Source: Osmia lignaria lignaria
Lineage: Eukaryota; Arthropoda; Insecta; Hymenoptera; Megachilidae
NCBI RefSeq assembly: GCF_051020975.1
Contig: NC_135045.1
Location: 4,218,501 to 4,282,500 of the forward strand
Direction: 5' to 3'
Length of the DNA stretch: 64,000 bases
Below are positions 1 to 10,836 of this stretch, piece by piece. Under the pieces are notes generated by a model. It searched no databases and was not told the DNA's origin. It saw only the letters and a list, made by a program, of their open reading frames with translations. A program made the translations under genes and the position numbers. Positions within the stretch are counted from its first letter, which is position 1. Each line of letters starts with the position of its first letter.

Positions 1-348
1 GACGCCCTCTGCCTGCCTACCTAATATCATATTGGGGTATTAAGGACCCCTACGCCGGTAACTATCTTTGCATACCAATAATATAGCATCCGGGGTGCCA
101 GGGACCCCGTAGCACCAGTTACTATCTCTGCAACCGGCATGATATCATCTTGGGGTGTCAGGAACCCCGAAGCACCGGTGACATTGTTTGCATACCAACA
201 GTTTGACATGCGGGGTATCAGGGACCCCGAAGCACCGGTGACACTCTTTGCTTAGCGACACTATGGCATTCGGGGTATCTGAGACCCCGAGGTACCAGTA
301 ATGCATACCAATATTATGCCATCGGGGTGTCAGGGACCCCGAAGCAAC
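1..348. repeat. Tandem array of ~60-bp palindrome-bearing units (left arm)
   Basis: Six units are visible. Each carries a short inverted repeat of the form GGGGT-n-AGGGACCCC. These cores start at about 34, 92, 152, 212, 272 and 324, so spacing is exactly 60 bp over the middle units and shorter at the ends. The rest of each unit reads roughly as GCATACCAA, an AT-rich stretch, the core, then GAAGCACCGGTGAC. The array probably continues beyond the left edge of the window. Small open frames across it come from the repeat and are not genes. The same family recurs in reverse orientation at about 900-1197. Confidence 0.9.
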
Positions 349-577
349 TAGCGAAATATAAGAACGAAAAACGAACAAATCTTGAAACTCACTTGTTCGG
401 GATAGTGATGGGTTTGACCGGATCTAGCGAAATATAAGAACGAAAAACGAACAAATCTTGAAACTCACTTGTTCGGGATAGCGATGGGTTTGACCGGATT
501 TAGCGAAATATAAGAACGAAAAATGAACAAATCTTAAAACTCACTTGTTCGAGGTAGTAATGGATACGACCGGATCT
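349..577. repeat. Three tandem copies of a 76-bp unit
   Basis: Units begin at 349, 425 and 501 with TAGCGAAATATAAGAACGAA and end with a GACCGGAT motif. The first two copies are almost identical and the third has several substitutions, so the third is probably older. The array directly abuts the 60-bp array, which suggests both belong to one composite element. Confidence 0.9.
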
Positions 578-890
578 GTAGCGCATGCACACTACAATTA
601 TTTATTATAAAACAAACTTATAAATAATTAAGAAATTATTCACTCACAAACAATGATAATGATATATTTGTAAATTACAAACGATTTCCAATCAATTACA
701 GTTATCAGTTATCATAAAATCTGTTTATTATAAACAATTACTAAAAAGTTTCGGCTCACATCATGATTGAAATAAAATTGCTAATTACTAAAGAACTAAT
801 TTGTCACAAACATTAAAAATAGACTCACAATCAATCACAAACGAAATACACTAAGAGAAATTAAAAATAATCACATTTTATTATTCCTTC
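578..890. other. AT-rich spacer between the two repeat arms
   Basis: About 310 bp of AT-rich sequence with recurring short words such as CACAAAC and AATTACAAACGA. There is no open frame of note. Its position between inverted arms makes it the middle of a possible foldback-type element. Confidence 0.5.
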
Positions 891-899
891 CGGGTAGCT

Positions 900-1197
900 T
901 CATGTATGTAGGTCTGCTGGTATGCAGTGTCACTGGTTCTACGGGGTCTCTGACACCCCAGACGATATCAGGTCGGTATGCAGAGCGCGCGCACCGATGC
1001 TTCGGGGTCCCTGACACCCCAGATGCCACACTGCCGGTATGCAGTGTTACTTGTACTTCGGGGTCTCTGGCACCCCGATGATATCAGGTCGGTATCCAGA
1101 GGGCGCCACCGATGAATATGGGTCTCTGACACCCCGGATGCCACAATGTCGGTATGCAGAGGGTCGCCGGTACTTCGGGGTCCCTAACACCCCAAGA
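900..1197. repeat. Inverted array of the ~60-bp palindromic unit (right arm)
   Basis: Five units carry GGGGTCYCTGRCACCCC cores starting near 943, 1004, 1060, 1120 and 1177. These are the reverse complement of the left-arm core. The flanking words GGTATGCAG and TRCTTCGGGG mirror the left arm's GCATACC and CCCCGAAGCA. The unit at 1120 is the most degraded. Spacing is 56-61 bp. Confidence 0.85.
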
Positions 1198-1386
1198 CTA
1201 AATTTTGCCTTAAATGTAAGATAAATTAAATATAAAATAAATGTAAATAGATCCCTGAAATAATATTTATAACAAATTTTGCGTGATTTACATTACATTT
1301 GATTTATATTAGTAGACGAACAAATAAAAATTATAATTGTATAATTGTAACTACTATTTAAATAATTCGAATTCTCCTTCAGAAAT

Positions 1387-1600
1387 TTATCCCAAAATAT
1401 GATAATTGTAGGGCAATTTGTATACATGTTCTTTATTGCCAAAGTAAACTCTATTAGCAACTGTGTTGGAATGTACTTTACTTCTTTTTGTATATATTTC
1501 GGTGGTACATACGTAAGTACCCGCGTCATCGGAAGGAAAGGACTGATCGTAAGCCAAAATGATTTCATAGCCGCTCAAACTTTCAGATATCTCGTGCCAT
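1387..1600 (-). pseudogene. Possible terminal exon or fragment of an Ig-domain gene
   Basis: A minus-strand frame follows a plausible acceptor (pyrimidine-rich tract ending CAACCACAG at 1601-1609) and runs about 70 codons to a TAA at 1387-1389. It contains FPSDDAGTYVCTTE, which matches the D-x-G-x-Y-x-C signature around the second cysteine of immunoglobulin folds. No upstream half-domain with the first cysteine was found, no signal peptide is visible, and the hydrophobic positions before the motif fit only partly. It could be a decayed gene fragment, the end of a real gene whose earlier exons I could not find, or chance. The plus strand just downstream probably carries the glycogen synthase leader. 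Confidence 0.25.
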
Positions 1601-1689
1601 CTGTGGTTGCGACAGAAATACAAGCAATGTGTTTATCAGTGAATCGTCGAAGATTCATCGTCGGATTCAAAGTATGTCGAGAAGCCGAC

Positions 1690-1831
1690 TCGAGCCTCGT
1701 TGAGCCCTTGTGACCTTTCGTAGTTTGTGGTGACCTTCACGCGAGGTTGACTGTGGAGCTGCTCGTACATCCATCTACTTCTCCTCTTCGTCTTTTCCCT
1801 TTTCTATTGTGAAACATTATTACAAGGAGAA
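1690..1831 (+). other. Candidate 5' untranslated exon of GlyS
   Basis: The sequence ends at a strong donor (GAA|GTAAGTAAAC, GT at 1832-1833) about 490 bp upstream of the GlyS start codon. A weak AG acceptor (AG at 2311-2312) precedes the start, so a leader intron of about 1832-2312 is possible. No TATA box or clear initiator was found upstream, and the left boundary is a guess. The minus strand across this stretch also carries a short open frame that was not accepted as a gene. The rest of 1198-2322 is AT-rich and shows nothing else. Confidence 0.3.
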
Positions 1832-2322
1832 GTAAGTAAACTTTTCATCTCTCCGTTCATACCTCGTCTTCGACAAGTGTCATGGAAGATCTCTTTCACT
1901 GTGCGCTTCAATGGAGCCGGCATACAGCTATAAAATACCATGCGCTGTCATTGACCTCCGATAAACTCATTGAACACTCAACGTGCTTCTTTTGACAATG
2001 ATATTTCGTCAATGAACTTGTACTAAAAAATTTAACACGCGGCAATTGAAATTCTCCCGCACTGATCTTCATCTTGAAATAAAAGAATTTGAAAAATCGT
2101 CTCAAAATTAAATTTTTAATTTACATGTTTATTCAACAAAATAAAAATATTTTAAAAATTTGAAGCATACATTTAAAAATTCATTGAATAATTTAAAAAA
2201 TAATTTTATTAAAAAAACAATATTATATATACTTCAATTTCTCTCAAATACTATATTGCATCAATGTAAACATTCATTGATTTAAATTTATTATGTAAAT
2301 ATAGACCTTAAGAGCCAGCAAA

Positions 2323-5300
2323 ATGTCAAGGGAACGTGTATCTAGAAGATTTTACCGTACGTACAGTAGTAATGATTTACATGAATTTATGGATCGTGGA
2401 TACAGTGCCCAACATGAAAATAGATGGAATTTTGAAGTTGCATGGGAAGCTGCCAACAAAGGTATACAAAATTTAACAATTCACAATAGGACTTCAAATT
2501 TATTATAATTATTTTTAAATATTTTATTTTTAGTTGGGGGTATATACACGGTAATAAGGTCCAAAGCTTTTGTTTCAACTGAGGAAATGGGAGATCAGTA
2601 TTGTCTTATTGGTCCATACAAAGAAACTTCAGCTAGAACTGAAGTTGAGGAAGCAGACTTTCCAAATAACAATCCATTGCACTTAGCTGTTCAAGTTTTA
2701 CGCGATCAAGGATTTAAAGTAGGTTTAAATAAAGGGTGAAAAAAGGGTAGCAGAAGGAAGTACATAATAAAAAGTCAAAATCTTATACTTCTAATGCTAA
2801 AGTAGTTTATTCTGTGCCAAGAATAATGATTTGGCTGTAGTCCAGATACAAGGCCAGAATTAATTCAAGGGTAATGGTCCTATATGTGAATTATGTAGTT
2901 ATGTGCTTCATTCTGTTTTCTACAAAATCTTTAAAATGTTAAGAATGGCTAAGATTTATTTCATAAAATAAGAACTCTTATTGAGGTGGTAACAGGAACA
3001 TGGCTGGTTGATGGAAATCCACAAATAATTCTCTTTGATATTGGAAGTGCAGCATGGAAGCTGGATGAATACAAGCAGGAATTATGGAACACATGTAATC
3101 TTGGTATTCCTCACCTCGATATAGAAGCGAATGATGCCGTTATTCTCGGTTATCTCGTTTGCCAATTTATCACTGAATTTAGGTAAACTTTATATTAGAC
3201 GAAATCTAACATTTATTTCTATGCCCTGTTACACTGAAAACGATTTTTTCCGTTCTAGAAAAGCTGCAGAGGGATACTCAGATGTTCCACCACGTGTAGT
3301 AGTACATTGTCACGAATGGCAAGCGGGTGTCGGTTTAATTGCATTAAGAACTAGACACGTGGATGTAGCTACGGTTTTCACTACGCACGCTACGCTTCTT
3401 GGTAGATATCTTTGCGCGGGAAAGACTGACTTTTATAATAATTTAGATAAGGTATACTCCACGATCGCTAAGTGCATCGAAAAGATAATAGAATTGGTAT
3501 CTCATCTCGATTTCTTTCTAGTTTAATGTCGATGAAGAGGCAGGAAAGCGACAAATTTATCACAGATATTGTATGGAACGTGCAGCTACGCACTTAGCGC
3601 ACATATTTACGACTGTTTCGGACATAACAGGTTTCGAGGCCGAACACTTGTTGAAACGGAAACCAGATATAATTACGCCAAATGGTTTGAACGTGAAGAA
3701 ATTCGCGGCAATACACGAATTTCAAAACTTACATGCTGTTAGTAAAGAAAAAATACACGAATTTGTTAGAGGACACTTCTATGGGTATGTATCGCCAATA
3801 AGACTTTAATTAAGTGTTCTTTCTTCGTATTAAACTTAACACTTGTATATCGTTTCAGTCATTATGATTTTGACCTGGATAAAACTTTATACTTTTTTAT
3901 TGCTGGACGTTATGAATTTGGAAACAAAGGAGCCGATATATTTATCGAAGCTTTAGCCCGATTAAATCATTACTTAAAATCATCTAAACCTGATACCACT
4001 GTAGTGGCTTTTCTTATTTTCCCAGCGCGCACCAATAATTTTAACGTAGAATCGTTACGAGGTCATGCTGTAAGTTAACAAATCCCTTCTATTTGAATAA
4101 GAAATGATTATTCATAAGTAATTTAATTTTCCCATTGAAGGTTACCAAATCATTGAGAGACACGATTAACGACATACAACAAAAGATAGGAAAACGTATG
4201 TACGAGTTGTGTCTTTCTGGTCGCATGCCTGATGCTCAAGATCTTTTACAAAAAGAAGACACTATCAAAATTAAACGGTAGTACTCGATTTCAAATCAAC
4301 GTGATCATAAATTGTAGCCAAAGCATAAAGAATTTTAATTGTAGCTTTGTGTTGTAGGTGTTTGTATGCTCTACAGAGAAACGGACTACCCCCAATTACT
4401 ACACACAATGTGATCGATGACTGGAATGACCCAGTTTTAAATTCTATCAGAAGATGCAATCTTTTTAATACAGTTAATGAACGAGTTAAGGTAATGTCAA
4501 CATACACGTTTTTACATCACGTATAATAATTACAATCAATATCAATTACCGTTTCACGTTGTAGATAGTATTTCATCCAGAATTTTTATCATCAACAAAT
4601 CCGTTATTTGGTCTCGACTATGAAGAATTTGTAAGAGGGTGTCACTTGGGAGTCTTCCCCTCGTATTACGAACCCTGGGGCTACACTCCAGCGGAATGTA
4701 CAGTTATGGGTATTCCCAGTATAACTACGAATCTATCTGGTTTTGGATGCTTTATGGAGGAACATATAGCCGATCCAATGAGTTACGGTATTTACATCGT
4801 GGATAGAAGATTCATTGGTCTGGAGAATAGCGTTCAACAACTTGCTCATTACATGTTCGACTTTGCACGACTCAGTCGCCGGCAGCGTATCATTCAAAGA
4901 AATCGTACGGAACGTCTTAGCGATCTTCTTGATTGGAGAAACCTTGGCATCGTTAGTTCAATCTCTATTCTTATTTTTTTTTGTATTATTTTCTAATTGG
5001 ATTAGTTTTAATTTAAAGATTATTTTCAGTATTACCGTCAAGCCAGAATCCGAGCTTTGATAGCCGTGTATCCGGAATTAACTTCTGAGTACGCTGAAGG
5101 TGGAGTAGGTCGTTTCAGTTATCCCAGACCTATCAGCGAGCCGCCATCACCCACTTCTTCCAGATACACTACTCCGACTGCTTCGGTTCACGGTTCTGAT
5201 GACGAAGACGAAGACGAAGTTGACGAAGAGAAAGAGGTTTTTAACATTATCTATTGCTTTGAAATAAATTTCATAATTTTCATTCTGTTTTGAATATTAA

Positions 5301-5356
5301 ACTATTATATTTTCCCGTTACAGCTGGCGGAATTGCGTCAAACAAATAGCAGATAA
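2323..5356 (+). CDS. GlyS: Glycogen synthase (glycogen [starch] synthase, GT3 family)
   Basis: Exons: 2323-2461, 2534-2718, 2986-3182, 3259-3451, 3522-3784, 3859-4069, 4141-4277, 4358-4490, 4565-4951, 5030-5236 and 5324-5356. They give 694 residues, close to other insect enzymes. The protein transfers glucose from UDP-glucose to the growing alpha-1,4-glucan in the cytosol. Visible support: the N-terminal KVGGIYTVI nucleotide-sugar loop (residues 46-54); HEWQAG and FTTHATLLGRYLCAG; and the catalytic EPWGYTPAE (E522 and E530, the E-x7-E pair). An arginine-rich helix around 588-603 (SRRQRIIQRNRTER) is the glucose-6-phosphate-sensing segment in this family. The tail holds YPRPISEPPSPTSS (646-659), matching the serial GSK3 sites, followed by an acidic stretch typical of the CK2 priming site. 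N-terminal serines may correspond to sites 2/2a. All introns are short (72-267 bp). It is convergent with the WDR62-type gene. Confidence 0.97.
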
Positions 5357-6230
5357 ATGTTAAAATGATGACAAACTTAGCATGGTAAACGATAACTCAC
5401 ATTAGATGAAGACGTGGAGACTTTGCAATAATAGTGCCAACAATTTGATCAGTATGGTCAGATCCTCCATGAAAATTTAATTTGTAAGCTACTCATTGTA
5501 TTTCATTCTTGCCGTTGCTCGTCATACTATCCTTTTGTTACTTCTATAACGACAGATTTGCGAAAAATTCAATCACAACAAAATAACGGTATGTACAACC
5601 AGTATTTACACCCGACATTCAAAATCGTTACAAGTAAGTCTTCCACGAATCATGCACCCCGCGTTTTGAATTAGTAATATTGTTGTATTTTGAGAACTAT
5701 ATTTGATGTTATATATATGCGTATATTTACCCAGTGTTCCTATTATATGTAGAGGCAGCTATATCTTTATGACGATTAGCGCGCGAAGAAAAGCTACTCA
5801 TGATTTTCAATTCTCGAAACACCATGATGATCTACCACTCCTTCTTTGTGATTCCTATGGGTTGATCTTCTTGTTTTCTGAAAATGAAACTTTCGAATAT
5901 ACATTTTTAATCGCTTTCGACATTTCGTTGCGTCAAGGATTTTAAATTGTAAATTTCGAACGCCCTCAATAATTATCGGCGACTTAATCAGTTTGTAAGA
6001 ATTATTATATTATTAATTATTAACGTAATATACAAAACAAAGTGCTAAAAAGTTACATTCTCTTTTGCGGCGAAATCATTACATTTGGCATTTCACGATT
6101 ACCAAAACTGTCTTGTCTTCTGCAAAAAATTGTTCAAATAAATATGTACATGATTCAGAAACGAACAACATACTACATAACAATACGCCTTAATAATAAC
6201 AAGTACAACAATATACAAAGCCACTAAATC
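5357..6230 (+). other. GlyS 3' untranslated region
   Basis: AT-rich, with no coding frame that continues a known protein. An AATAAA hexamer at 6137-6142 is a reasonable poly(A) signal, which would put the mRNA end near 6160. A T-run and a (GA)n tract follow at 6232-6310. The exact end is inferred. Confidence 0.45.
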
Positions 6231-8573
6231 AACATTTTTTTTTTTTTGCGATCAAGTTAAAAGTATTTCAATGTCTTTGATGGTTATTACACATGAGAGA
6301 GAGAGAGATAAAGAGATAGTGAAATTTGGAATGGTTCATTACCACGTGAAGCTAGGTAAAGACGAGGAGATGCATATGAGATGAGATTCGACATTCGTTC
6401 CACCTTTTTACGTACGCCTTCACGGTTAACAACGACGATGTATCATTACAAAAATCCTGACATCTAATACAAAACGTTCGAATTTCTAAAATACACGATG
6501 ATGATATATTAAACGCGATCGACACCTTCACCGTCGAAACCAAGCGTAGGCTTCGATTTTCTAAAACGATCAGGTTCAGCGGCATAGCCATCGTTAGTTT
6601 CTGTAACACTAGAAGCGATAACCGATACCTTTTTGATTTTGTAAACGAATCTATGCGACTAAGATTGCTTCGATCTTACTTATCGTCCTGATCATCGGAA
6701 AGAAAAAATAAGCGGCAAAGGTGTCGATCCGTATCATGCAGGAATAAGGTCACCTCCATAAAAAAAAAATTATTTCTCGCGCCAAAAAAGAATATACGAT
6801 CAGGGAGAACAACGGAACACAAACGTACTTTCAATTAAAAAGAAAAACGAAGAAGAGAAAGAAATTCTGTAAAGCAATACTGAATTACAGTTAGTCATAA
6901 GATTGTTTTTAACCTAGTTGTCTTATAAATTATATAACCAATAAGAGACAGTTTAGATTCGCGTAAAGGATACTAAAGATATGTTACACGTGTATCAACA
7001 AGAATTAATTCGTACGCCTAGGAAAGCAGTATACGTAAACGATGCTGGTTAAACCTAAATGGCACGTTTTATACAATTACATACAGAATCTGAGAACTTT
7101 ACACAACAAAGGACAATGGAGAAAGTAACTACGATTTATATAAAAAAAAAAAGAACCGACAAACGAAATCACGTGTGTTTGTAATAAAATCGTTACTAAT
7201 ACGTGTTCTCGTAATACTTTGATTCCTCGATACAATTCCTTCCTTTGAAACCTAAGTAAAGCCTGTTTTATTTTTTCTTGCTCTTCGAGTCGAGCCGCAA
7301 CGTTTCAACGAAAGTTTTCTTTGCGACTCTTTGGAACTTTTTGCCATTCGCCTCGCTCGACGGTATTCACGTGTAAAAATATTTGTAATTTCTATGAGAA
7401 AATATGCAGTCGCTAAATGTAGTAGTTTTCATGTCAAATTAATTTCGCTACTCCTAACGCGCGTGTCTTCTGCGAACGAGAAAGTTGGTAGGAGAATAAT
7501 GAACAATCGCTTATTTCATTCAACATTTGAAAATAGAAAATCGCGTTTCGGATTTTTCAACAAACGCGAATCGGACAAGGGGTCTACAAAGCCCGCCTTT
7601 TCTTCTTTTTTTTCAATTAAACTAAACTAATTGCAAGGTAATTTCTTTTCATACCGGCAAGTTTACACATCGCTTACTGCATACTTCGGTTTTTCGTTTT
7701 AATTATGATGTTTCGTCGAAGCTTTGAAACGTCAGGGAAGGAAGAGAGGTTCCGTTTTTAGACCGTAGGCAGAGACAACCTTTGGTTACACAACAAGAAG
7801 ACTAATATTATGATATAATATCCCGCAAATAGTCGATAAATATATATATAATATATATTTGCCTGGAAACTAGTCTAAGAGTCTTTAGTTAATTGGCATT
7901 TCAGGGCGTATGGCCTCAAGATACGAGTGAGTTTCACGCAGTCAATCTTTCGTTTCCCTTACTTTTCTGCTTTCGCTTCAATGGGAGAGGAAAAGTTTCG
8001 AAACGGAGGGTTCAAGGTACCCGCTCCTGTCTCTAATTAGCCCGTTCGAACTTCCGCGAATCTCGTGGACCTGTTTGCACGAAATTGCCGGTAAATATTC
8101 TACTAACTTTGGCTACAAACACCGTCCAGTACACGATGTAACGATACACGATCATTCATCGAACAACTTTGACTTCTAACGTTTTCAGAAATTTTTCAAA
8201 ACGCTTCACGATTGGATCAAGAAGAAGAAGGAATTGGATCAATTCCTTCCTTTGGCTCGCAAACAGCTACGCGTTCAACAACAAAAAAAAAAAGAAAAAA
8301 AACGAAAAAAGATCTATATTCGAGTTAGAACACGTGCTGTTTACATCTTTACGCTCGATCCTGCTTAATCGTGAAGTTACATATCCAAATTCAGAAACAT
8401 CGAGAGACCATAACGGAGGAGCACGCGTGTCTCGATGCATTCTTCTTCAGGGGCAGGTATACAAAGACCGAGAGGCTGTACACGTTGGTACATACGATAA
8501 GTAACTGTGCACCGCGGCTGGATGTCCTGATGGTTTTCCCCTTGGAGAAAACTCGTGTAAGGTGGACGGATTT
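6231..8573 (-). other. Intergenic DNA and probable WDR62 3' untranslated region
   Basis: About 2.3 kb without a believable gene. It holds a (GA)n tract at 6295-6310, several A-runs and an AT dinucleotide tract near 7837-7860. A TTTATT on the plus strand at 7267-7272 (AATAAA on minus) could end the WDR62-type transcript, giving a 3' UTR of about 1.3 kb. Two plus-strand frames near 7331-7630 and 8169-8670 look like chance. Confidence 0.35.
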
Positions 8574-10836
8574 TTACGTATGGCTCGATTGCGTTCCTCC
8601 CATTATTTGCTGCATCATGCTTAAAAGCATCTCAGAGTATTGCTGCATCATATTGACAACTTTTCCTTGATCTTGACCGGCGAGTAGTTCCTGGAACTTG
8701 GCAGTCGCTTCGTTCATCGATACGTTGTCCCCGCTGGCCGAACCGTCGTTGTGATTATCGCCACCGGAGGAGACAACCAGTCGCAGGGTACGCATCGTTT
8801 CGTTTACCGACGATTCAAGGCCTCTTAGCATCGTGTCCCTGTCGATGGTACCTCTAGACGGATCGTCTTCGTTATCTATCGTTAAACGCTTGTACAACTG
8901 CACAACATTGTCCGCCGTTCGCGTCAGTTCGTCCGCGATTGTGTTGCACAGTTGCGTGGACACTGCAAGAGGGAGATTTACGTTAAAATCGATGACAAAC
9001 TGACGAAAGTGTGTTTCTATGGTTAACGTGTTTCTTAATGGAAAGAGGAATATTCTTGAATCGGTTACGAATAGAAGCGGATGTTCCATAGGTTGAATGA
9101 AGATAAGAATTGTTAAATATGTAACATTCGCTTCGATGCGGAGGGAAAGGGACGAGTGAAATCGTGCAGCGTGCAGGTTACATCGATTCTAAAATCCGTA
9201 ATGAGACCATGCTATTGTGAAACCTATACTTGGGTTAGTATTCTAACGATGATAGAACTAATTATTTCGTGGTCTATGAAGATGATCTAAGTAAGAGCAA
9301 TTTCATGACTGGCGTAACACGAATTTTTCAATCAATTTATGTACATTATTTACAAATTTATCCATCAATTTGTGAATCTATCGAATGAATTCGGAAATGA
9401 ATACTCTCCTTTGATTAATGTAACGTACAAAGCAGACGAAACATTGAAAATAAATAAATACATTTGAACGGTTCAATGTTCGATGAAAATTCTGAACGTA
9501 AACGTGTAGCATGTTATGTACAGCGATCTACAGACTGGGTACTAGTCTGTTCTAAATTCCGTAACGATTCTGTGTCTGAATGTTTGTTCGCTTTGTCATA
9601 GCATGATCACTTACAAATTTTTTTTAATACACTGAAAGTTTTATTATTTTCACAGGACAGCATTCTCAATAGGTGTCTTTAGTTTACCTAATGTTTTATC
9701 CGTGCCTACTGCAAGAGTAAAATCTTCATTAGATTTTAATGTCTTACAACGCTGATTGGATATTCAAACGAAAAATAACGTCAATCATATATTCCTGTTC
9801 TAACAGTAATTTGTTATTGTAAGTATGTATCTCTTGCAATCTTGCATGCTTACACTTTGAAAACGGCAAGATGATTATGAATTGTGATAAAGAACATGAA
9901 AAAAAAGAGAGAAACAAAAGGGATGATTACATTCAGCACTTGCTACATCGATGGCACGATCGGTATCTTTAACCGGAAGCTCTTGGGGGCTAGGATCTAA
10001 CTGATTCCTATTTGCTGTTGACATTCTGCTCGCATTTTGTCCTATCGTGCTATTTCCGCTTCGACAGTTTGTTATAATTGTCGTTGATCCCGATCTCCTC
10101 ACGGTCGTGCCAGGTAGACTTAAGCTGCTGCGATAGTATAAGTAAATAATAAATTAAAAAGCTTATATCCCACAATACTTTAGTGTGTTACGAAGAAAGT
10201 GTAATGTACTTTGTAGCAGAATGATCGATACTGATGCTTCGAGGTCTCGGGGGAAGCGCCGGTTTTCCACCGTTTCCGTTGGAGGACGTATCCTCTGAAC
10301 TGGAGTCTTCCTGGTTACCCACTTGACTTAGATTTACTAAGAAATTGTAGGAGGGTTAATCGAAAGGAAAAGAAATTGTTTAGAAAGCAAATCATTGGTA
10401 TTTTTTAATTATAAGTTTACCACTCGAATATGCTCCCTGCATGCCTCTCCTCCTGAGAACCGACGGCAAATTGCTATTGGAAGAAGAACTCGATTTTATT
10501 TGATGATTTATTTTATTTTGCGAACTAATCGTTGGTCTCATCAACCCGCTCATCCTGTTATTTCCTGTCTGATTGTTCCATCCCCTTCCGTTTCCTGGTC
10601 CAACGTCCGATTCCGAATCGCTCTATAATATATACCATCGTTGAGAATGAAAAAGTACAAACTATATAGAGTAATAATTATTAAAGAACGTACTTGATTT
10701 AAAACTCCAACGCTACTGCTTCTTGTCATGTGAGAAGAATGGTTCTTCGTCGAAGCGTGTCGAGACGGATTCCCGCTATTCGCGTTTCCTAGCCCACTTC
10801 TCGTCGCGGTGTTTACATTCTTATTACCTACTTTTC
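8574..10836 (-). other. C-terminal exons of the WDR62-type protein
   Basis: Five exons (10836-10694, 10622-10421, 10336-10210, 10127-9931, 8962-8574) encode a serine- and asparagine-rich tail and then a helical end. The helices are STQLCNTIADELTRTADN followed by VVQLYKRL, and an amphipathic terminus VVNMMQQYSEMLLSMMQQIM. Related vertebrate proteins use a C-terminal helical region to dimerise and bind partners. The stop is TAA at 8574-8576. The fourth exon begins at a tandem GCAGCAG acceptor. The introns are AT-rich; the one at 8963-9930 shows no gene. Confidence 0.85.

Noticed and set aside
1640..1813. Minus-strand frame reading REKTKRRSRWMYEQLHSQ
   Set aside because: It follows an acceptor-like AATAG but has no compatible upstream exon, ends in TGA without linking to the Ig-like frame, and overlaps the likely GlyS leader on the other strand.
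8574..9089. An independent 171-residue minus-strand gene
   Set aside because: The first part reads through intron. The frame after the acceptor at 8962 continues the WDR62-type protein in phase.
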